The notes: generated from the letters alone by a model not told the origin. Counted from the first letter of the stretch, positions 23,537 through 32,427 are shown. The stretch is DNA of 64,000 nt from Candidatus Obscuribacterales bacterium (GCA_019637435.1 JAHBVO010000002.1:1465519-1529518), one strand, 5' to 3'. Program-made: numbers and translations.

Positions 23537-25534
23537 CTATTTGTTGACGTTCTCGTAAAGCTTTCCAGCAGCGTAGGGCACCGTCAGCGGTCCTGTTTGC
23601 GATTCGCCATTGATGATGATTTTGAACGCGACTGGATCCTTGAAAGTGTCTTCCAGCGTTTTTACGGATTCCAGTTCATATCCTGGTGTTCTGTACCAGC
23701 CCCAGTTGCCGATTTTCTTTACGCTGACCAGAGGGCATGGTGCTGTCGCTTTTAGCGCTTCCAATTCCGAATCTCTAACGAGTATCGCTTGTTGAACATA
23801 TGGATACACGTTCTCCTTGCCTGCTGGAGCGGGCTTGACCGGCAGAAGCTGGTGACCATGGAAGAATGTATCGACCGGTTTCTGCGCGTAATACATCGAT
23901 GACGGCATGAAGTTTCCGTACATCGCAATTTTGTCAGGGCTCTTTCCAGCTTCAAGCGAAATGGCTTTGAGGTTACCTTGAGTTTTGTTCACAGCTAAGT
24001 CAAAAGTGATTGGTGTGCCAATCGCTAGAGCCACTGCGGTCGTGACTGCAAGCCATTTAGCCGACCTTTCCATCTGACCCTGGCGAAGGGTCAACAACTG
24101 TTTTACTCCGCCGATTGCAAAGACGATTCCTATGGCAACCACCAGAGCCCGCACCACAGGTGATGCTTCTGTATATTTTACGGCGAAGAATATTGATGCA
24201 GGCAGAGCTGCCACGCCGGCAATTGCGAAAACCCAGGTAGTAAGGCCCAGCCAGAATTTCGCAGGCTTGTCGAGATTGTTATAGCCTTTTACCATCCAAT
24301 TATCGACCAGAGCTGCCACCAGCAATGATGCCGGTGCAATGAACGGAAGTATGTACGTCGCGAGCTGTGTCTTCGAGATACTGAAGAAGGCGAAGGTCGT
24401 CAAACTCCACGATGCTATCAATATCAATGCGCGCGCTTGACCGTCGTCTGCAGCACGTCTTCTGACGCTCGACGCTAGTTGCAGCAATGATGTGAGAACA
24501 TTACTTCCCTGAGTGTTTGTTGATGCTGAACTCGTTGCGTATGAAACCGGCGATTTATCGCCGACAATTGCGTTCCACATCGCTGGAATGAGAAGCGTGA
24601 TCCAGGGGAAGAAGCCATAACCAAGCACACTGAGGTAGAACCAGTAGCGCACCGTTCCAAAATTTGTGCGGCCCTGAAAGCGAGCAAGGTTTTCATACCA
24701 GAAAAACACTTTCAGGAATAAACCATCGGTCGCCATTGAAACAGCTATATGCCAGGGAAGCACCACGGCTAGAAAGATGGCGATGCCGGCAAGCGGTTTC
24801 AGTTCCAAAATCCAGTTTTTCAGATTCGCAAATGATGGTCGTGACACCACCAGAAACGCAAACATTCCTGCACCATAAAGAATTAGAGTCGCTGGTCCTT
24901 TGGCTAGTACTCCTAATCCTAGAGAGCCGTAAATAGCTAACCACGCCCATTTTGACCGTTTTGCAATTGTGAGCGCTGTCGCGAAAACGGCCACGTTCAA
25001 GAAAAAGGTAAAGACAATGTCGATTGACGACTTGCGTGAAACCAGTAAGAGCAGAGGAGAGGTTGCACAAATGATACCGGCTATGAAGCCTGCGCGTTGG
25101 GATAATAACCGCTTTCCGAACCAATAAGTGGCGAGTACAAGTGCGGTAGAGAGAAGCGCGAAAGGCAGGCGGGCGGAGAATTCCGACAGTCCGAACATTT
25201 TGTATGATGCTGCGATAAGCCAAAAGTTCAGGATCGGTTTTGAAAAATAGATTTGATAGTTGAGGTGTGGCGTTATGTAATCGCCGAGCTGAAGCATTTC
25301 GCGGCAAGCTTCAACATAATAGGCTTCAGATGGGTCGATGAATGGGAAATCGCCCAAGCCTATGAAATACAGGAAGATGCAAACCGTGGTGAGGGCACCG
25401 CAAGCGAGCAAATCTCGGCGGGCGTTTTGATTGTTATTCGAGTTCGGTTTTTCCAATTGCGTTTTCACGCCTTCCGACTTTAAAGCTACCGTCAATGAGG
25501 TGACCTCTTTTTTGCCGGGATCTCCGGCGACCAT
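23537..25534 (-). CDS. ArnT-like (GT83) membrane glycosyltransferase
   Basis: 665 residues, 11-13 membrane helices. The region DFPFIDPSEAYYVEACREML after the first helix is the ArnT/PMT_2 acidic motif; FSKPILNFWLIAASYKMFGLSEFSARLPFAL and KSSIDIVFTFFLNVAVF are also typical. The C-terminal soluble part (about 545-665) is periplasmic in ArnT. ArnT itself moves aminoarabinose from undecaprenyl phosphate to lipid A; here the sugar and the acceptor are unknown. It is first in the pair with the GT39-like gene and divergent from the ArnC/GtrB-like gene at 25712. Confidence 0.82.
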   Translation of the reverse strand: MVAGDPGKKEVTSLTVALKSEGVKTQLEKPNSNNNQNARRDLLACGALTTVCIFLYFIGLGDFPFIDPSEAYYVEACREMLQLGDYITPHLNYQIYFSKPILNFWLIAASYKMFGLSEFSARLPFALLSTALVLATYWFGKRLLSQRAGFIAGIICATSPLLLLVSRKSSIDIVFTFFLNVAVFATALTIAKRSKWAWLAIYGSLGLGVLAKGPATLILYGAGMFAFLVVSRPSFANLKNWILELKPLAGIAIFLAVVLPWHIAVSMATDGLFLKVFFWYENLARFQGRTNFGTVRYWFYLSVLGYGFFPWITLLIPAMWNAIVGDKSPVSYATSSASTNTQGSNVLTSLLQLASSVRRRAADDGQARALILIASWSLTTFAFFSISKTQLATYILPFIAPASLLVAALVDNWMVKGYNNLDKPAKFWLGLTTWVFAIAGVAALPASIFFAVKYTEASPVVRALVVAIGIVFAIGGVKQLLTLRQGQMERSAKWLAVTTAVALAIGTPITFDLAVNKTQGNLKAISLEAGKSPDKIAMYGNFMPSSMYYAQKPVDTFFHGHQLLPVKPAPAGKENVYPYVQQAILVRDSELEALKATAPCPLVSVKKIGNWGWYRTPGYELESVKTLEDTFKDPVAFKIIINGESQTGPLTVPYAAGKLYENVNK

Positions 25535-25711
25535 TCGACGACTTTCTGAGGCTTGCTTAACATTAGTCTCGGTTTAGAAAAGCCTGGACCTGACAGCCGC
25601 TCGATGTATTATCCGGCATCGCCTTCTGAGCTGGATGAACAAATCTCAAGAGCAGGATGAAAAGATCCCAAGGTGTAAGATTTTGAGCTCCGGGGAGGCA
25701 ATAATGGGCGC

Positions 25712-26800
25712 ATGTCGAATAACGCCTTTCAGGTTGAAACCACTTCCGCAAACAACGTCGCTGACGCGAACCCGACGGTTCGCGCCGAAACCGACGCGAC
25801 AATCAGTTTTGAGCCGATGACGAACGAAGCCAAACAACCAGAGCTGTCAGTTGTGATACCGGTTCTTAACGAAGAGGACAATATCCATCCGCTATATGAC
25901 AAATTGCTAATGGCGATGGACAAGGTAGGCAGGAGCTTCGAGCTCATCTTTATAGATGATGGATCGCGTGATGCCTCCTTTACTCACCTCTCGGGATTGG
26001 CCGCTCGCGACCCGCGCGTCAAAGTGGTTAAGTTCGTCCGCAATTTTGGTCAAACAGCCGCGCTGTCGGCAGGTATCGATCACTCGACCGGCAAAATCAT
26101 CATTCCTATGGATGCCGATTTGCAAAATGACCCTGTCGATATTACTCGCCTTCTCGAGAAAATGGATGAAGGTTTCGACGTGGTGAGCGGCTGGCGTAAA
26201 GACCGTCAGGATGAGCTCTGGACACGACTCATTCCATCGTGGACGGCCAACAAAATTATTTCTGTGATCAGTCAAGTTCCGCTGCATGATTATGGCTGTT
26301 CGCTAAAAGCGTATCGCCGTGAAGTGATCAAAGACGTTCGACTGTATGGCGAAATGCATCGCTTCGTGCCCATTTACGCCACATGGCTCGGAGCGAAAGT
26401 TGCCGAAATCCCGGTGACGCACCACGCCCGTCAATTTGGTCAATCGAAATATGGTTTGTCGAGAACTTTCAAAGTCGTCCTCGATTTGATCACCGTGAAG
26501 TTTATGTCGACTTACTTCACTAAACCAATTTATGTTTTCGGCACGGCCGGATTCTTGATGCTCGGCATGTCGACTGCGGCATTCGTCTGGATGCTGGCAC
26601 TAAAATTTGTTTTCCACACACATACTTTCATCGAGACACCACTGCCGGTGCTGACGGCGATGTTCCTCATCGTCGGAATTCAATTTATATTGATGGGCTT
26701 GCTGGCGGAAATTTTGATGCGAACTTACCACGAGTCCCAGGACAAGCGCATTTACGTTGTCGATAAGAAACTAAATGTCGCGCCTGAGACGGCGAGGTGA
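25712..26800 (+). CDS. GT2 glycosyltransferase, ArnC/GtrB/DPM1-like
   Basis: 362 residues. A polar N-terminal extension (1-45) precedes a GT-A domain: LSVVIPVLNEEDNIHPL, FIDDGSRD, RNFGQTAALSAGI and the DxD-like MDADLQND, then HDYGCSLKAYRREV and QSKYGLSRT. Two membrane helices follow at about 270-330 (FGTAGFLMLGMSTAAFVWML and LTAMFLIVGIQFILMGL). Enzymes of this type make undecaprenyl-phosphate-linked sugars on the cytoplasmic face, the donors for GT-C transferases such as the two encoded divergently. GGGGAGG (25692-25698) is 13 bases before this ATG but only five bases before an out-of-frame ATG at 25704. Confidence 0.88.
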   Translation: MSNNAFQVETTSANNVADANPTVRAETDATISFEPMTNEAKQPELSVVIPVLNEEDNIHPLYDKLLMAMDKVGRSFELIFIDDGSRDASFTHLSGLAARDPRVKVVKFVRNFGQTAALSAGIDHSTGKIIIPMDADLQNDPVDITRLLEKMDEGFDVVSGWRKDRQDELWTRLIPSWTANKIISVISQVPLHDYGCSLKAYRREVIKDVRLYGEMHRFVPIYATWLGAKVAEIPVTHHARQFGQSKYGLSRTFKVVLDLITVKFMSTYFTKPIYVFGTAGFLMLGMSTAAFVWMLALKFVFHTHTFIETPLPVLTAMFLIVGIQFILMGLLAEILMRTYHESQDKRIYVVDKKLNVAPETAR

Positions 26801-26870
26801 ATCGAGGATAAAACTCGCCGACAAAAGTACGCGAGTGGTGAAGGGGAACCGGAGTCAGTAAGGATTCTAA

Positions 26871-27911
26871 ATGCGAGTCACTGGAAAACGAGTTTTGGTT
26901 ACAGGAGGAGCCGGTTTCATCGGCAGCCACCTGGTCGAAAGACTGCTAAAAAACGGCAATGATGTAACCGTTCTCGATAACTTCAATGATTTCTACGATG
27001 TCGGCATCAAGCGCGAAAACGTCGCGCCATTTGTCGTGTATCCGAATTTCCGTTTGATCGAAGGCGATATTCGCAGCCCCGTCGATTTGCAAGAAACCTT
27101 TGATGGACCGCCTTTTGACGTAGTCGTTCATCTTGCAGCAATGGCGGGTGTTCGTCCCTCGATTGCTGAGCCTGCTACATATATGGATGTGAACATCCTC
27201 GGTACGCAGCGTCTGTTAGACAAACTCATTCCTACCGCAGATCACACATTGATGATCTTCGGCTCTTCCAGCTCGGTCTATGGAGAGCGCGTCGCTGAGC
27301 GCTTTTCGGAAACAGACCCGACCGATCGTCCCTTGTCACCTTACGCTGCATCTAAAATTGCAGGCGAAATGGTTTGCCATGCTTTTAGAAATGGAACTGG
27401 TTTAAACGTAGTCGCCCTGCGCTTCTTCACAGTGTACGGACCTCGTCAAAGACCGGACCTTGCAATACATAAGTTCTGCAAACTGATTGATGATGGAAGA
27501 CCGATTGAAGTTTACGGCGACGGAAACACACTCCGCGATTACACTTACGTTCTCGATATCGTTGATGGAATCGAGCGCGCAATGGCCCTCCACAAGCCAG
27601 GTTTCGAAGTTATAAACCTCGGGCGCAGCGAACCTGTTCGACTCCTCGACATGATTGCTGAGATCGAATTGAATCTGAAAAAGAAAGCGCGTTTGGTTTA
27701 TAAGCCCATGCAAACCGGTGATGTTTCAAACACATTCGCCGCCACTGACAAAGCAAGAGACCTACTCGGCTATGCACCGTCAACTGACTTCGCCGATGGA
27801 ATTCGCGAATTCGTGGCCTGGTATGCCGGCCGCAAGAACTTCGCTCCGTTCACCAAGCTCAATCACGCCCGGTATCCCAATCTATTCTTAATTGCGGACC
27901 GCTTAGGCTGA
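26871..27911 (+). CDS. NAD-dependent sugar-nucleotide epimerase (UDP-glucuronate 4-epimerase-like)
   Basis: 346 residues, extended short-chain dehydrogenase. The Rossmann motif is VTGGAGFIGSH (10-20); the catalytic triad is Ser in FGSSSSVYG and YAASK (Tyr-x3-Lys); RFFTVYGPRQRPDLAI and YGDGNTLRDYTYV are typical of UDP-glucuronate/galacturonate epimerases. The segment LAAMAGVRPSIAEPATYMDVN supports that subgroup, but GalE-type or dTDP-sugar activity is possible. The Shine-Dalgarno AAGG is about seven bases from ATG. It follows the GT2 gene by 70 bases, so it likely supplies the nucleotide sugar for the same glycan route. Confidence 0.85.
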   Translation: MRVTGKRVLVTGGAGFIGSHLVERLLKNGNDVTVLDNFNDFYDVGIKRENVAPFVVYPNFRLIEGDIRSPVDLQETFDGPPFDVVVHLAAMAGVRPSIAEPATYMDVNILGTQRLLDKLIPTADHTLMIFGSSSSVYGERVAERFSETDPTDRPLSPYAASKIAGEMVCHAFRNGTGLNVVALRFFTVYGPRQRPDLAIHKFCKLIDDGRPIEVYGDGNTLRDYTYVLDIVDGIERAMALHKPGFEVINLGRSEPVRLLDMIAEIELNLKKKARLVYKPMQTGDVSNTFAATDKARDLLGYAPSTDFADGIREFVAWYAGRKNFAPFTKLNHARYPNLFLIADRLG

Positions 27912-27931
27912 TCGCGCAGTGGATGGTGTTC

Positions 27932-27947
27932 TGCGCCAGCTGGCGCA
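27932..27947. other. 16-bp perfect palindrome downstream of the epimerase gene
   Basis: TGCGCCAGCTGGCGCA is a perfect dyad without a loop. It could be a dimer-binding operator. It also lies within a 29-codon open frame (27910-27999), so it may be incidental. Confidence 0.4.
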
Positions 27948-28086
27948 AGTATTGGAAGAATGTGGCTACATCAAACACAAAGACGATCCGCCTCGGTGAC
28001 ACTTAATTTCCTAATTTCAGGTACCAAAAGGTCACAGTTCAAAATCATAATATCCAAACGCCCCTTTAGTATTTGAACCGAAGAGT

Positions 28087-28470
28087 ATGACGAACTTCCA
28101 GCCTGAACAGGCGTCGGACAGTGTTGCCGCGCCCTCAAATACAAGCGATGTTAACTCGATGCAGAGTGTATACAGCGACTTGGGTTCGAGTTACATGCGC
28201 GAAGCTGCGTCGCTCTCTGGTTCTTCATCGAGCTCTGACAATTCCTCGCGGAGTTCGAGTGACCTGCAAGAGTCCTTGAATGCAGGTTTGCAGAGCACCG
28301 ATCAATTGTATGGTAGCACCGTAGATGGTGACAAGTCCGAAACGCCTGAGGCTCCGAAGCCTGAGACTCGTGATTTGCGAAGCGAAGTGCAGCGGCGCGC
28401 GGAGCATCGTTCGGACGTGGTGCATGACAGACCCGAGATGTCGATGGCGCGAAGCGCCGGTGGTGGTTGA
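28087..28470 (+). CDS. Ser/Gly-rich protein, interrupted by an in-frame TGA
   Basis: 127 residues up to TGA 28468-28470; no family was recognised. The N-terminal 85 residues are Ser/Asn/Gln-rich, then Lys/Glu/Arg-rich. The TGA lies inside a run of glycine codons (GGGG before, GPGGCGG after) and differs by one base from GGA. Beyond it the same frame stays open to TAG 28648-28650 and encodes a plausible continuation ending in an alpha-helical, charged segment (RQKELQAREDALAAKLRARR). The longer version would meet the convergent GNAT gene stop to stop in a shared CTAG. The original gene was therefore probably 28087-28650, about 187 residues. A nonsense mutation or a base-call error are the simple explanations. 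Confidence 0.55.
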   Translation: MTNFQPEQASDSVAAPSNTSDVNSMQSVYSDLGSSYMREAASLSGSSSSSDNSSRSSSDLQESLNAGLQSTDQLYGSTVDGDKSETPEAPKPETRDLRSEVQRRAEHRSDVVHDRPEMSMARSAGGG

Positions 28471-28650
28471 GGACCTGGCGGCTGTGGTGGCCGGGACTCC
28501 TCAGGTAGTGGAGACAAAAACAATGGAAGAAGCGGTGAATCGGCAGATGATTTCACGATACGGCAAAAAGAATTGCAGGCGCGTGAAGACGCGCTGGCAG
28601 CGAAGCTCCGTGCGCGGCGCGACCCGTTTGCAAATAGGCACTCTGCCTAG
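28471..28650 (+). pseudogene. In-frame continuation of the Ser/Gly-rich gene after TGA
   Basis: Sixty codons in the same frame as 28087-28470, from Gly-Pro-Gly-Gly to a helical, charged C-terminus (FTIRQKELQARED...), ending at TAG 28648-28650. It lacks its own start with a Shine-Dalgarno, so it is best read as the cut-off 3' part of the preceding gene. Confidence 0.5.
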
Positions 28651-29219
28651 GTTGAGCTTTTGGATTCGCTCGGTTGACTCAGATCAAGAGTGACTTCCCA
28701 CATTGTGAAATCCGCTAGCGATTTAGACATCGGCAAACCGCAATTCTCGAATACCTCCAGCATTTTTGAGTTTTCAGCGAGAACATAAGCTTTGAATTCT
28801 TTGATGCCTGACTGTCTCGCGATTATGGCTAGATGCTTTAGAAGAAGCGTTCCTAAACCGAGACCGTGGTAAATGTCCTCCACGCCGAATGCGATTTCGG
28901 CGCTTTCCTGTTGTTTGTCTGATACGTGATACCGCGCTGCGGCAGCGGGATCCTCGTTTGGCATGTATGGGTTATGAACCAGAGCAATCAGACCGACGTG
29001 TGTTATAAAGTCGAGTTCTGTGAAGTATGCGACTTCTTGTTCTGAGATTGCTTTTTTCGGCGTGAAGAATCGATAGTAAACAGACGTTGGGCTCATGTGC
29101 TCCCATATGTCTTTCCACAACGGTTTATCTTCACCGTGTATGGCGCGAATAGTTACGGGACGCCCATCTCGAAGATACTCTTCGGCTCTGTAATTGCTCG
29201 CTTGGGTTTCTGTAGTCAT
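28647..29219 (-). CDS. GNAT-family N-acetyltransferase
   Basis: 190 residues. The segment GRPVTIRAIHGEDKPLWKDIWEHMSPTSVYYRFF resembles the GNAT domain found at the C-terminus of protein acetyltransferase Pat enzymes. EIAFGVEDIYHGLGLGTLLLKHLAIIARQSGIKEF contains the acetyl-CoA binding motif (GLGLGT). FENCGLP is the usual last strand. It probably acetylates a protein lysine or a small amine; the substrate is unknown. ATG 29219 has no obvious Shine-Dalgarno. It converges on the interrupted gene at 28087. Confidence 0.85.
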   Translation of the reverse strand: MTTETQASNYRAEEYLRDGRPVTIRAIHGEDKPLWKDIWEHMSPTSVYYRFFTPKKAISEQEVAYFTELDFITHVGLIALVHNPYMPNEDPAAAARYHVSDKQQESAEIAFGVEDIYHGLGLGTLLLKHLAIIARQSGIKEFKAYVLAENSKMLEVFENCGLPMSKSLADFTMWEVTLDLSQPSESKSST

Positions 29220-29294
29220 GTCACGTACTGGTTACGCGTGGATGAACCGTTTCTCGTGTGCAATGTTCTGAGTGAACCCTGCTGGGTCGCAGCC

Positions 29295-29948
29295 TTATTC
29301 GCGTGTGAGTTTTGCGATCAAGTCTGCGCAGTCCGTCCATTCTTGAGAAAGCTTTTTGCGCGATCCGAATTCACAATCCTTGGCTATGAAACCTGGCGCC
29401 ATTGTCGTTCCCATTAGTGCAAACTTGCCGCCATCTACAAGGCGTGAGCCTTGCCAGATGCCGTGTGGAACAAGATGCTGAACGGTGGCACCATTGGCGA
29501 TATCATGTCCGAGCTTGACTATTTTTGACCGTCCATTCGGGTAGAGGTTCAACATCTCCACTGCATCACCAAGATAGAAGTGGTAGATTTCATCGCCTTT
29601 CAATTTGTGCATCGCGGAAAATGTATCCGGCGTCAAAAGGTAATAGATGCAAGTGCTCCAGATGCGACCAATTTCTGGTTTCACCGGCGCTTCTTCTACC
29701 GCTGCGGCGCTTTGCCTTGCCGATGGCGCTGCCTGTTCTTGCGCGCGTTTGTCCATCTCCGGCGGCACCTGCCACTCTAGAGTTTCACGCGTGAAATTTT
29801 TGTCTGTGGGCGGACCGGTAACGAGAGTGTATCGACTCGGCAGTTGCTCGGTCGGAACGAAGTCCTCGCACTTGTACGTCTCTCGATAAAAGCCACCTTC
29901 CGGATGCGGCTTCAGATCGAACATTTTGATGATTTCTTCTACAGTCAC
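29295..29948 (-). CDS. Cupin protein of the DUF985 (cupin_5) family with an insertion
   Basis: 217 residues, GTG start at 29948 with GGGAG ten bases upstream. The start EEIIKMFDLKPHPEGGFYRETYK and the core STCIYYLLTPDTFSAMHKLKGDEIYHFYLGD and LVPHGIWQGSRL are typical DUF985, a small metal-binding cupin of uncertain function. Between these two parts lies an Ala/Gln/Pro/Glu-rich stretch (about residues 35-93), longer than the usual short connection. The family normally has about 140-170 residues, so the extra length is mostly this insert. A different minus-strand frame from 29785 to 30111 is a shadow. Confidence 0.85.
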   Translation of the reverse strand: MTVEEIIKMFDLKPHPEGGFYRETYKCEDFVPTEQLPSRYTLVTGPPTDKNFTRETLEWQVPPEMDKRAQEQAAPSARQSAAAVEEAPVKPEIGRIWSTCIYYLLTPDTFSAMHKLKGDEIYHFYLGDAVEMLNLYPNGRSKIVKLGHDIANGATVQHLVPHGIWQGSRLVDGGKFALMGTTMAPGFIAKDCEFGSRKKLSQEWTDCADLIAKLTRE

Positions 29949-30116
29949 TTATACGCGCTCCCGATGGACGTGTGAAACGCTGTGTTGCTGCGGCTTGTGA
30001 AAACCGTTCGTCGCGCCGGACTATGCACGGTCTGAGCGGCAACGTTGCAACGGGATACCTTGTGCTCCGGCCGAGATAAGGATCATCCGGCAACTTGCAC
30101 TTCTCAAACACCCAGA

Positions 30117-31640
30117 TTAACCGCTGATGTCTTTCGAGCGCGAAACTCTGCTCGCTTTCACTTCACCGTTAATGTCTGAACCGTCGTAGTCAAACTGACC
30201 AGCCGTTTCATGCGGCATCAATGGTATCGTATCTGGTGAGATTTGAATGGTCGCATCAATGCGTGTTTTTGTCAACGGATTGACTACCACGGCAAACTCT
30301 GTGAGTTCAGGGAATCTTGACTTCAGCGCCGCGGTTAGCTTCGCATCAGCGCGCAAGCTGTTTAAAACAATTTGTTCGTGTGCGCAATCGGCAGCTTTGC
30401 AGCGCACCCTCGAGATAACCGTGTAGCCTGCTTCAGTAAGCGATTCTGCAAAATCCTTCGCTGTCTGCTCAGCACCCATCGGATAGCGGATTACGAAGCG
30501 CATGGGACGCTCATCGGCACAAGAGTTAGCCCAAGCCGCCTGGAATGTGTCGTTGCTTGGACCGGCTTGTGCATCATCTGATGCGAGGTCATAATTTTCG
30601 TAGTCTTCTGCGTCACTTGCCTCGAGTACATCTTTGTCAGAAGACATTGCCGATGCAATGGCTGAAACCGACGGCGATGCACCGGCCAGTCTCTGCAGTA
30701 CCATCGCCACACCTTCGGGATCCGGCACATAGTAGCTGCCGCCCTTGATCATTCGAGCTTCGCCGGGAAGCATCGCCGTTTCGATCTGGCTCTCTTTCAA
30801 ATCTTTCGCGAAACCGAATAAAGTAGCCATGTCGTTGATGCTCAAATCTGTCACGACGTATTCGTTTGCAAACTTAATGATGTCAGGCAATTTCAAAACT
30901 ACTGACGGCTCTTTGAATTTATGCGAAGCCTGGCGCAAGAACCACTGCTGGCGATCGATACGACCGAGGTCGCCTTTTTGATCGTGGCGAAAGCGGACGT
31001 ATTCTTCGACTTGTGCGGCTGACAACTTTTGCAGACCTGGTTCCAGATCAATGTTGAGGCCCGAAGCGCGATCGCGATATCGCATTCGTTTTTCTACTTT
31101 TACTTCGATCGGTCCGATGATTTCACAAACGCTTTTCAGACCCTGGGTGTCGATGACAACATAGTGATCTACCGGTATGCCTAGCAGCTGCTCAACTGTT
31201 TTCTTCGCCAGTTCGGGCCCGCCCAGAGCATGCGCCGAGTTGATTTTGTCGAGACCTTTGTGATCGGCGATGCGAACGCGACTGTCCCGCGGAATCGAGA
31301 TCAGACCGACTTTGTGCGTTTCCGGGTCCAGGCTCGCAAGAATCATGGTGTCGGAGCGCGTATTAAGGAAGCGCTTGGCCTTTCGACCATTGGAGTCGAC
31401 GCCCATAAGCAAGACATTGGTGCGTCCTTCCATCCGCGGAAAGGGGCTGACCGACTGCGCAACCTTGGAAAGATTTTGAGGTGAAAGCTTCTTTAGCTGA
31501 GCTTTAACTGCGGGCGCAACTCTGCTTCGGATACCCTGGTGGTCGAGATGCCATGTGACGCCGATACCTATGCCGATGCCCAGCACTGCCGCGCAGAGAA
31601 CTTGAAAAGAGTTCACGCTGTTATTTCGGGCATTCGTCAC
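30117..31640 (-). CDS. LytR-CpsA-Psr (LCP) family cell-wall ligase with LytR_C domain
   Basis: 507 residues, GTG start at 31640 with AAGG nine bases upstream. A short cytoplasmic end and one membrane helix (about 11-30) lead into the LCP domain (about 70-250): VLLMGVDSN, NTRSDTMILASLDPETHKVGLISIPRDSRV, DKINSAHALGG, RFRHDQKGDLGRIDRQQ; the conserved Asp and Arg residues are there. The C-terminal part (about 375-460) fits LytR_C, with two Cys pairs that may form disulfides. LCP enzymes attach undecaprenyl-linked glycopolymers to peptidoglycan or other surface acceptors, which fits the sugar module at 21.8-27.9 kb, although the genes are not in one operon. Confidence 0.9.
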   Translation of the reverse strand: MTNARNNSVNSFQVLCAAVLGIGIGIGVTWHLDHQGIRSRVAPAVKAQLKKLSPQNLSKVAQSVSPFPRMEGRTNVLLMGVDSNGRKAKRFLNTRSDTMILASLDPETHKVGLISIPRDSRVRIADHKGLDKINSAHALGGPELAKKTVEQLLGIPVDHYVVIDTQGLKSVCEIIGPIEVKVEKRMRYRDRASGLNIDLEPGLQKLSAAQVEEYVRFRHDQKGDLGRIDRQQWFLRQASHKFKEPSVVLKLPDIIKFANEYVVTDLSINDMATLFGFAKDLKESQIETAMLPGEARMIKGGSYYVPDPEGVAMVLQRLAGASPSVSAIASAMSSDKDVLEASDAEDYENYDLASDDAQAGPSNDTFQAAWANSCADERPMRFVIRYPMGAEQTAKDFAESLTEAGYTVISRVRCKAADCAHEQIVLNSLRADAKLTAALKSRFPELTEFAVVVNPLTKTRIDATIQISPDTIPLMPHETAGQFDYDGSDINGEVKASRVSRSKDISG

Positions 31641-31760
31641 GAAGACTACCTTCTAATTACAACCTTGCATGTTCATCTTACCCATAGCACTTCGCTATAC
31701 TTTTGAATCGTAGAGTTTTGATTTGCATTTAACACGCGCTTTGCAAAAGGAAGGTTTATT

Positions 31761-32411
31761 GTGCAGCTATTTTTGGATACGGCCAACCTGGATGAGATTC
31801 AGGAAATCGCAGCCTGGGGCGTTCTTGACGGTATCACCACCAATCCATCGCTCGTAGTGAAGGAAAAACGGGATTTTAAGAAACTTGTCCAAGAGATCTG
31901 CAAGATCGTGAGCGGTCCAGTCAGTGCGGAGTGCGTCTCCGAGGATCTCGAAGGCATGCTGAAGGAAGGTCGCGACATCGCAACCTGGGCGGAAAACGTT
32001 GTCGTCAAAGTCCCGCTAACACCTGCTGGATTGGGCGCTTGCAAACAAATGAGCAAGGATGGAATCAAGGTCAACGTCACACTTTGCTTCTCGGTCAATC
32101 AGGCTCTTCTCGCCGCTCGTGCAGGTGCGTACTTCGTCAGCCCGTTCGTCGGTCGACTTGATGACATCAACCAGGATGGCTCCGACCTGGTCTCGCAAAT
32201 CGCCGAGATGTACCACATACAGGCTCTCGACACTCAGGTCCTGGCAGCCAGCATTCGCACGCCGATGCACGTTCAACAAGCGGCTCTGGGCGGCGCTGAT
32301 GCCTGCACGATGCCGTTCAAAGTCTTTAAACAGCTTGTCTCCCATCCGCTGACGGATGCCGGACTCGAGAAATTCCTCGCCGACTGGAAGTCTGCTAAAG
32401 CGGCTGTTTAG
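31761..32411 (+). CDS. fsa/tal: Small transaldolase / fructose-6-phosphate aldolase-type enzyme
   Basis: 216 residues, the length of the short TalC/FSA subfamily. MQLFLDTANLDEIQEI, GITTNPSLV, VVVKVPLTPAGL (Schiff-base Lys), VNVTLCFSVNQALLAARAGAYFVSPFVGRLDD and AASIRTPMHVQQAALGGADACTMPF are all standard. It interconverts sugar phosphates in the non-oxidative pentose phosphate pathway as transaldolase, or cleaves fructose 6-phosphate; sequence alone does not decide. The start is GTG 31761 with AAGGAAGG seven bases before. It is divergent from the LCP gene. Confidence 0.93.
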   Translation: MQLFLDTANLDEIQEIAAWGVLDGITTNPSLVVKEKRDFKKLVQEICKIVSGPVSAECVSEDLEGMLKEGRDIATWAENVVVKVPLTPAGLGACKQMSKDGIKVNVTLCFSVNQALLAARAGAYFVSPFVGRLDDINQDGSDLVSQIAEMYHIQALDTQVLAASIRTPMHVQQAALGGADACTMPFKVFKQLVSHPLTDAGLEKFLADWKSAKAAV

Positions 32412-32427
32412 ACCGTTTTCAGGCTAA

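Noticed and set aside
28468..28470. UGA read as glycine or selenocysteine
   Set aside because: TGA is used as a normal stop by several genes here, for example at 2078-2080 and 27909-27911, and no SECIS-like hairpin is evident; a point mutation is simpler.
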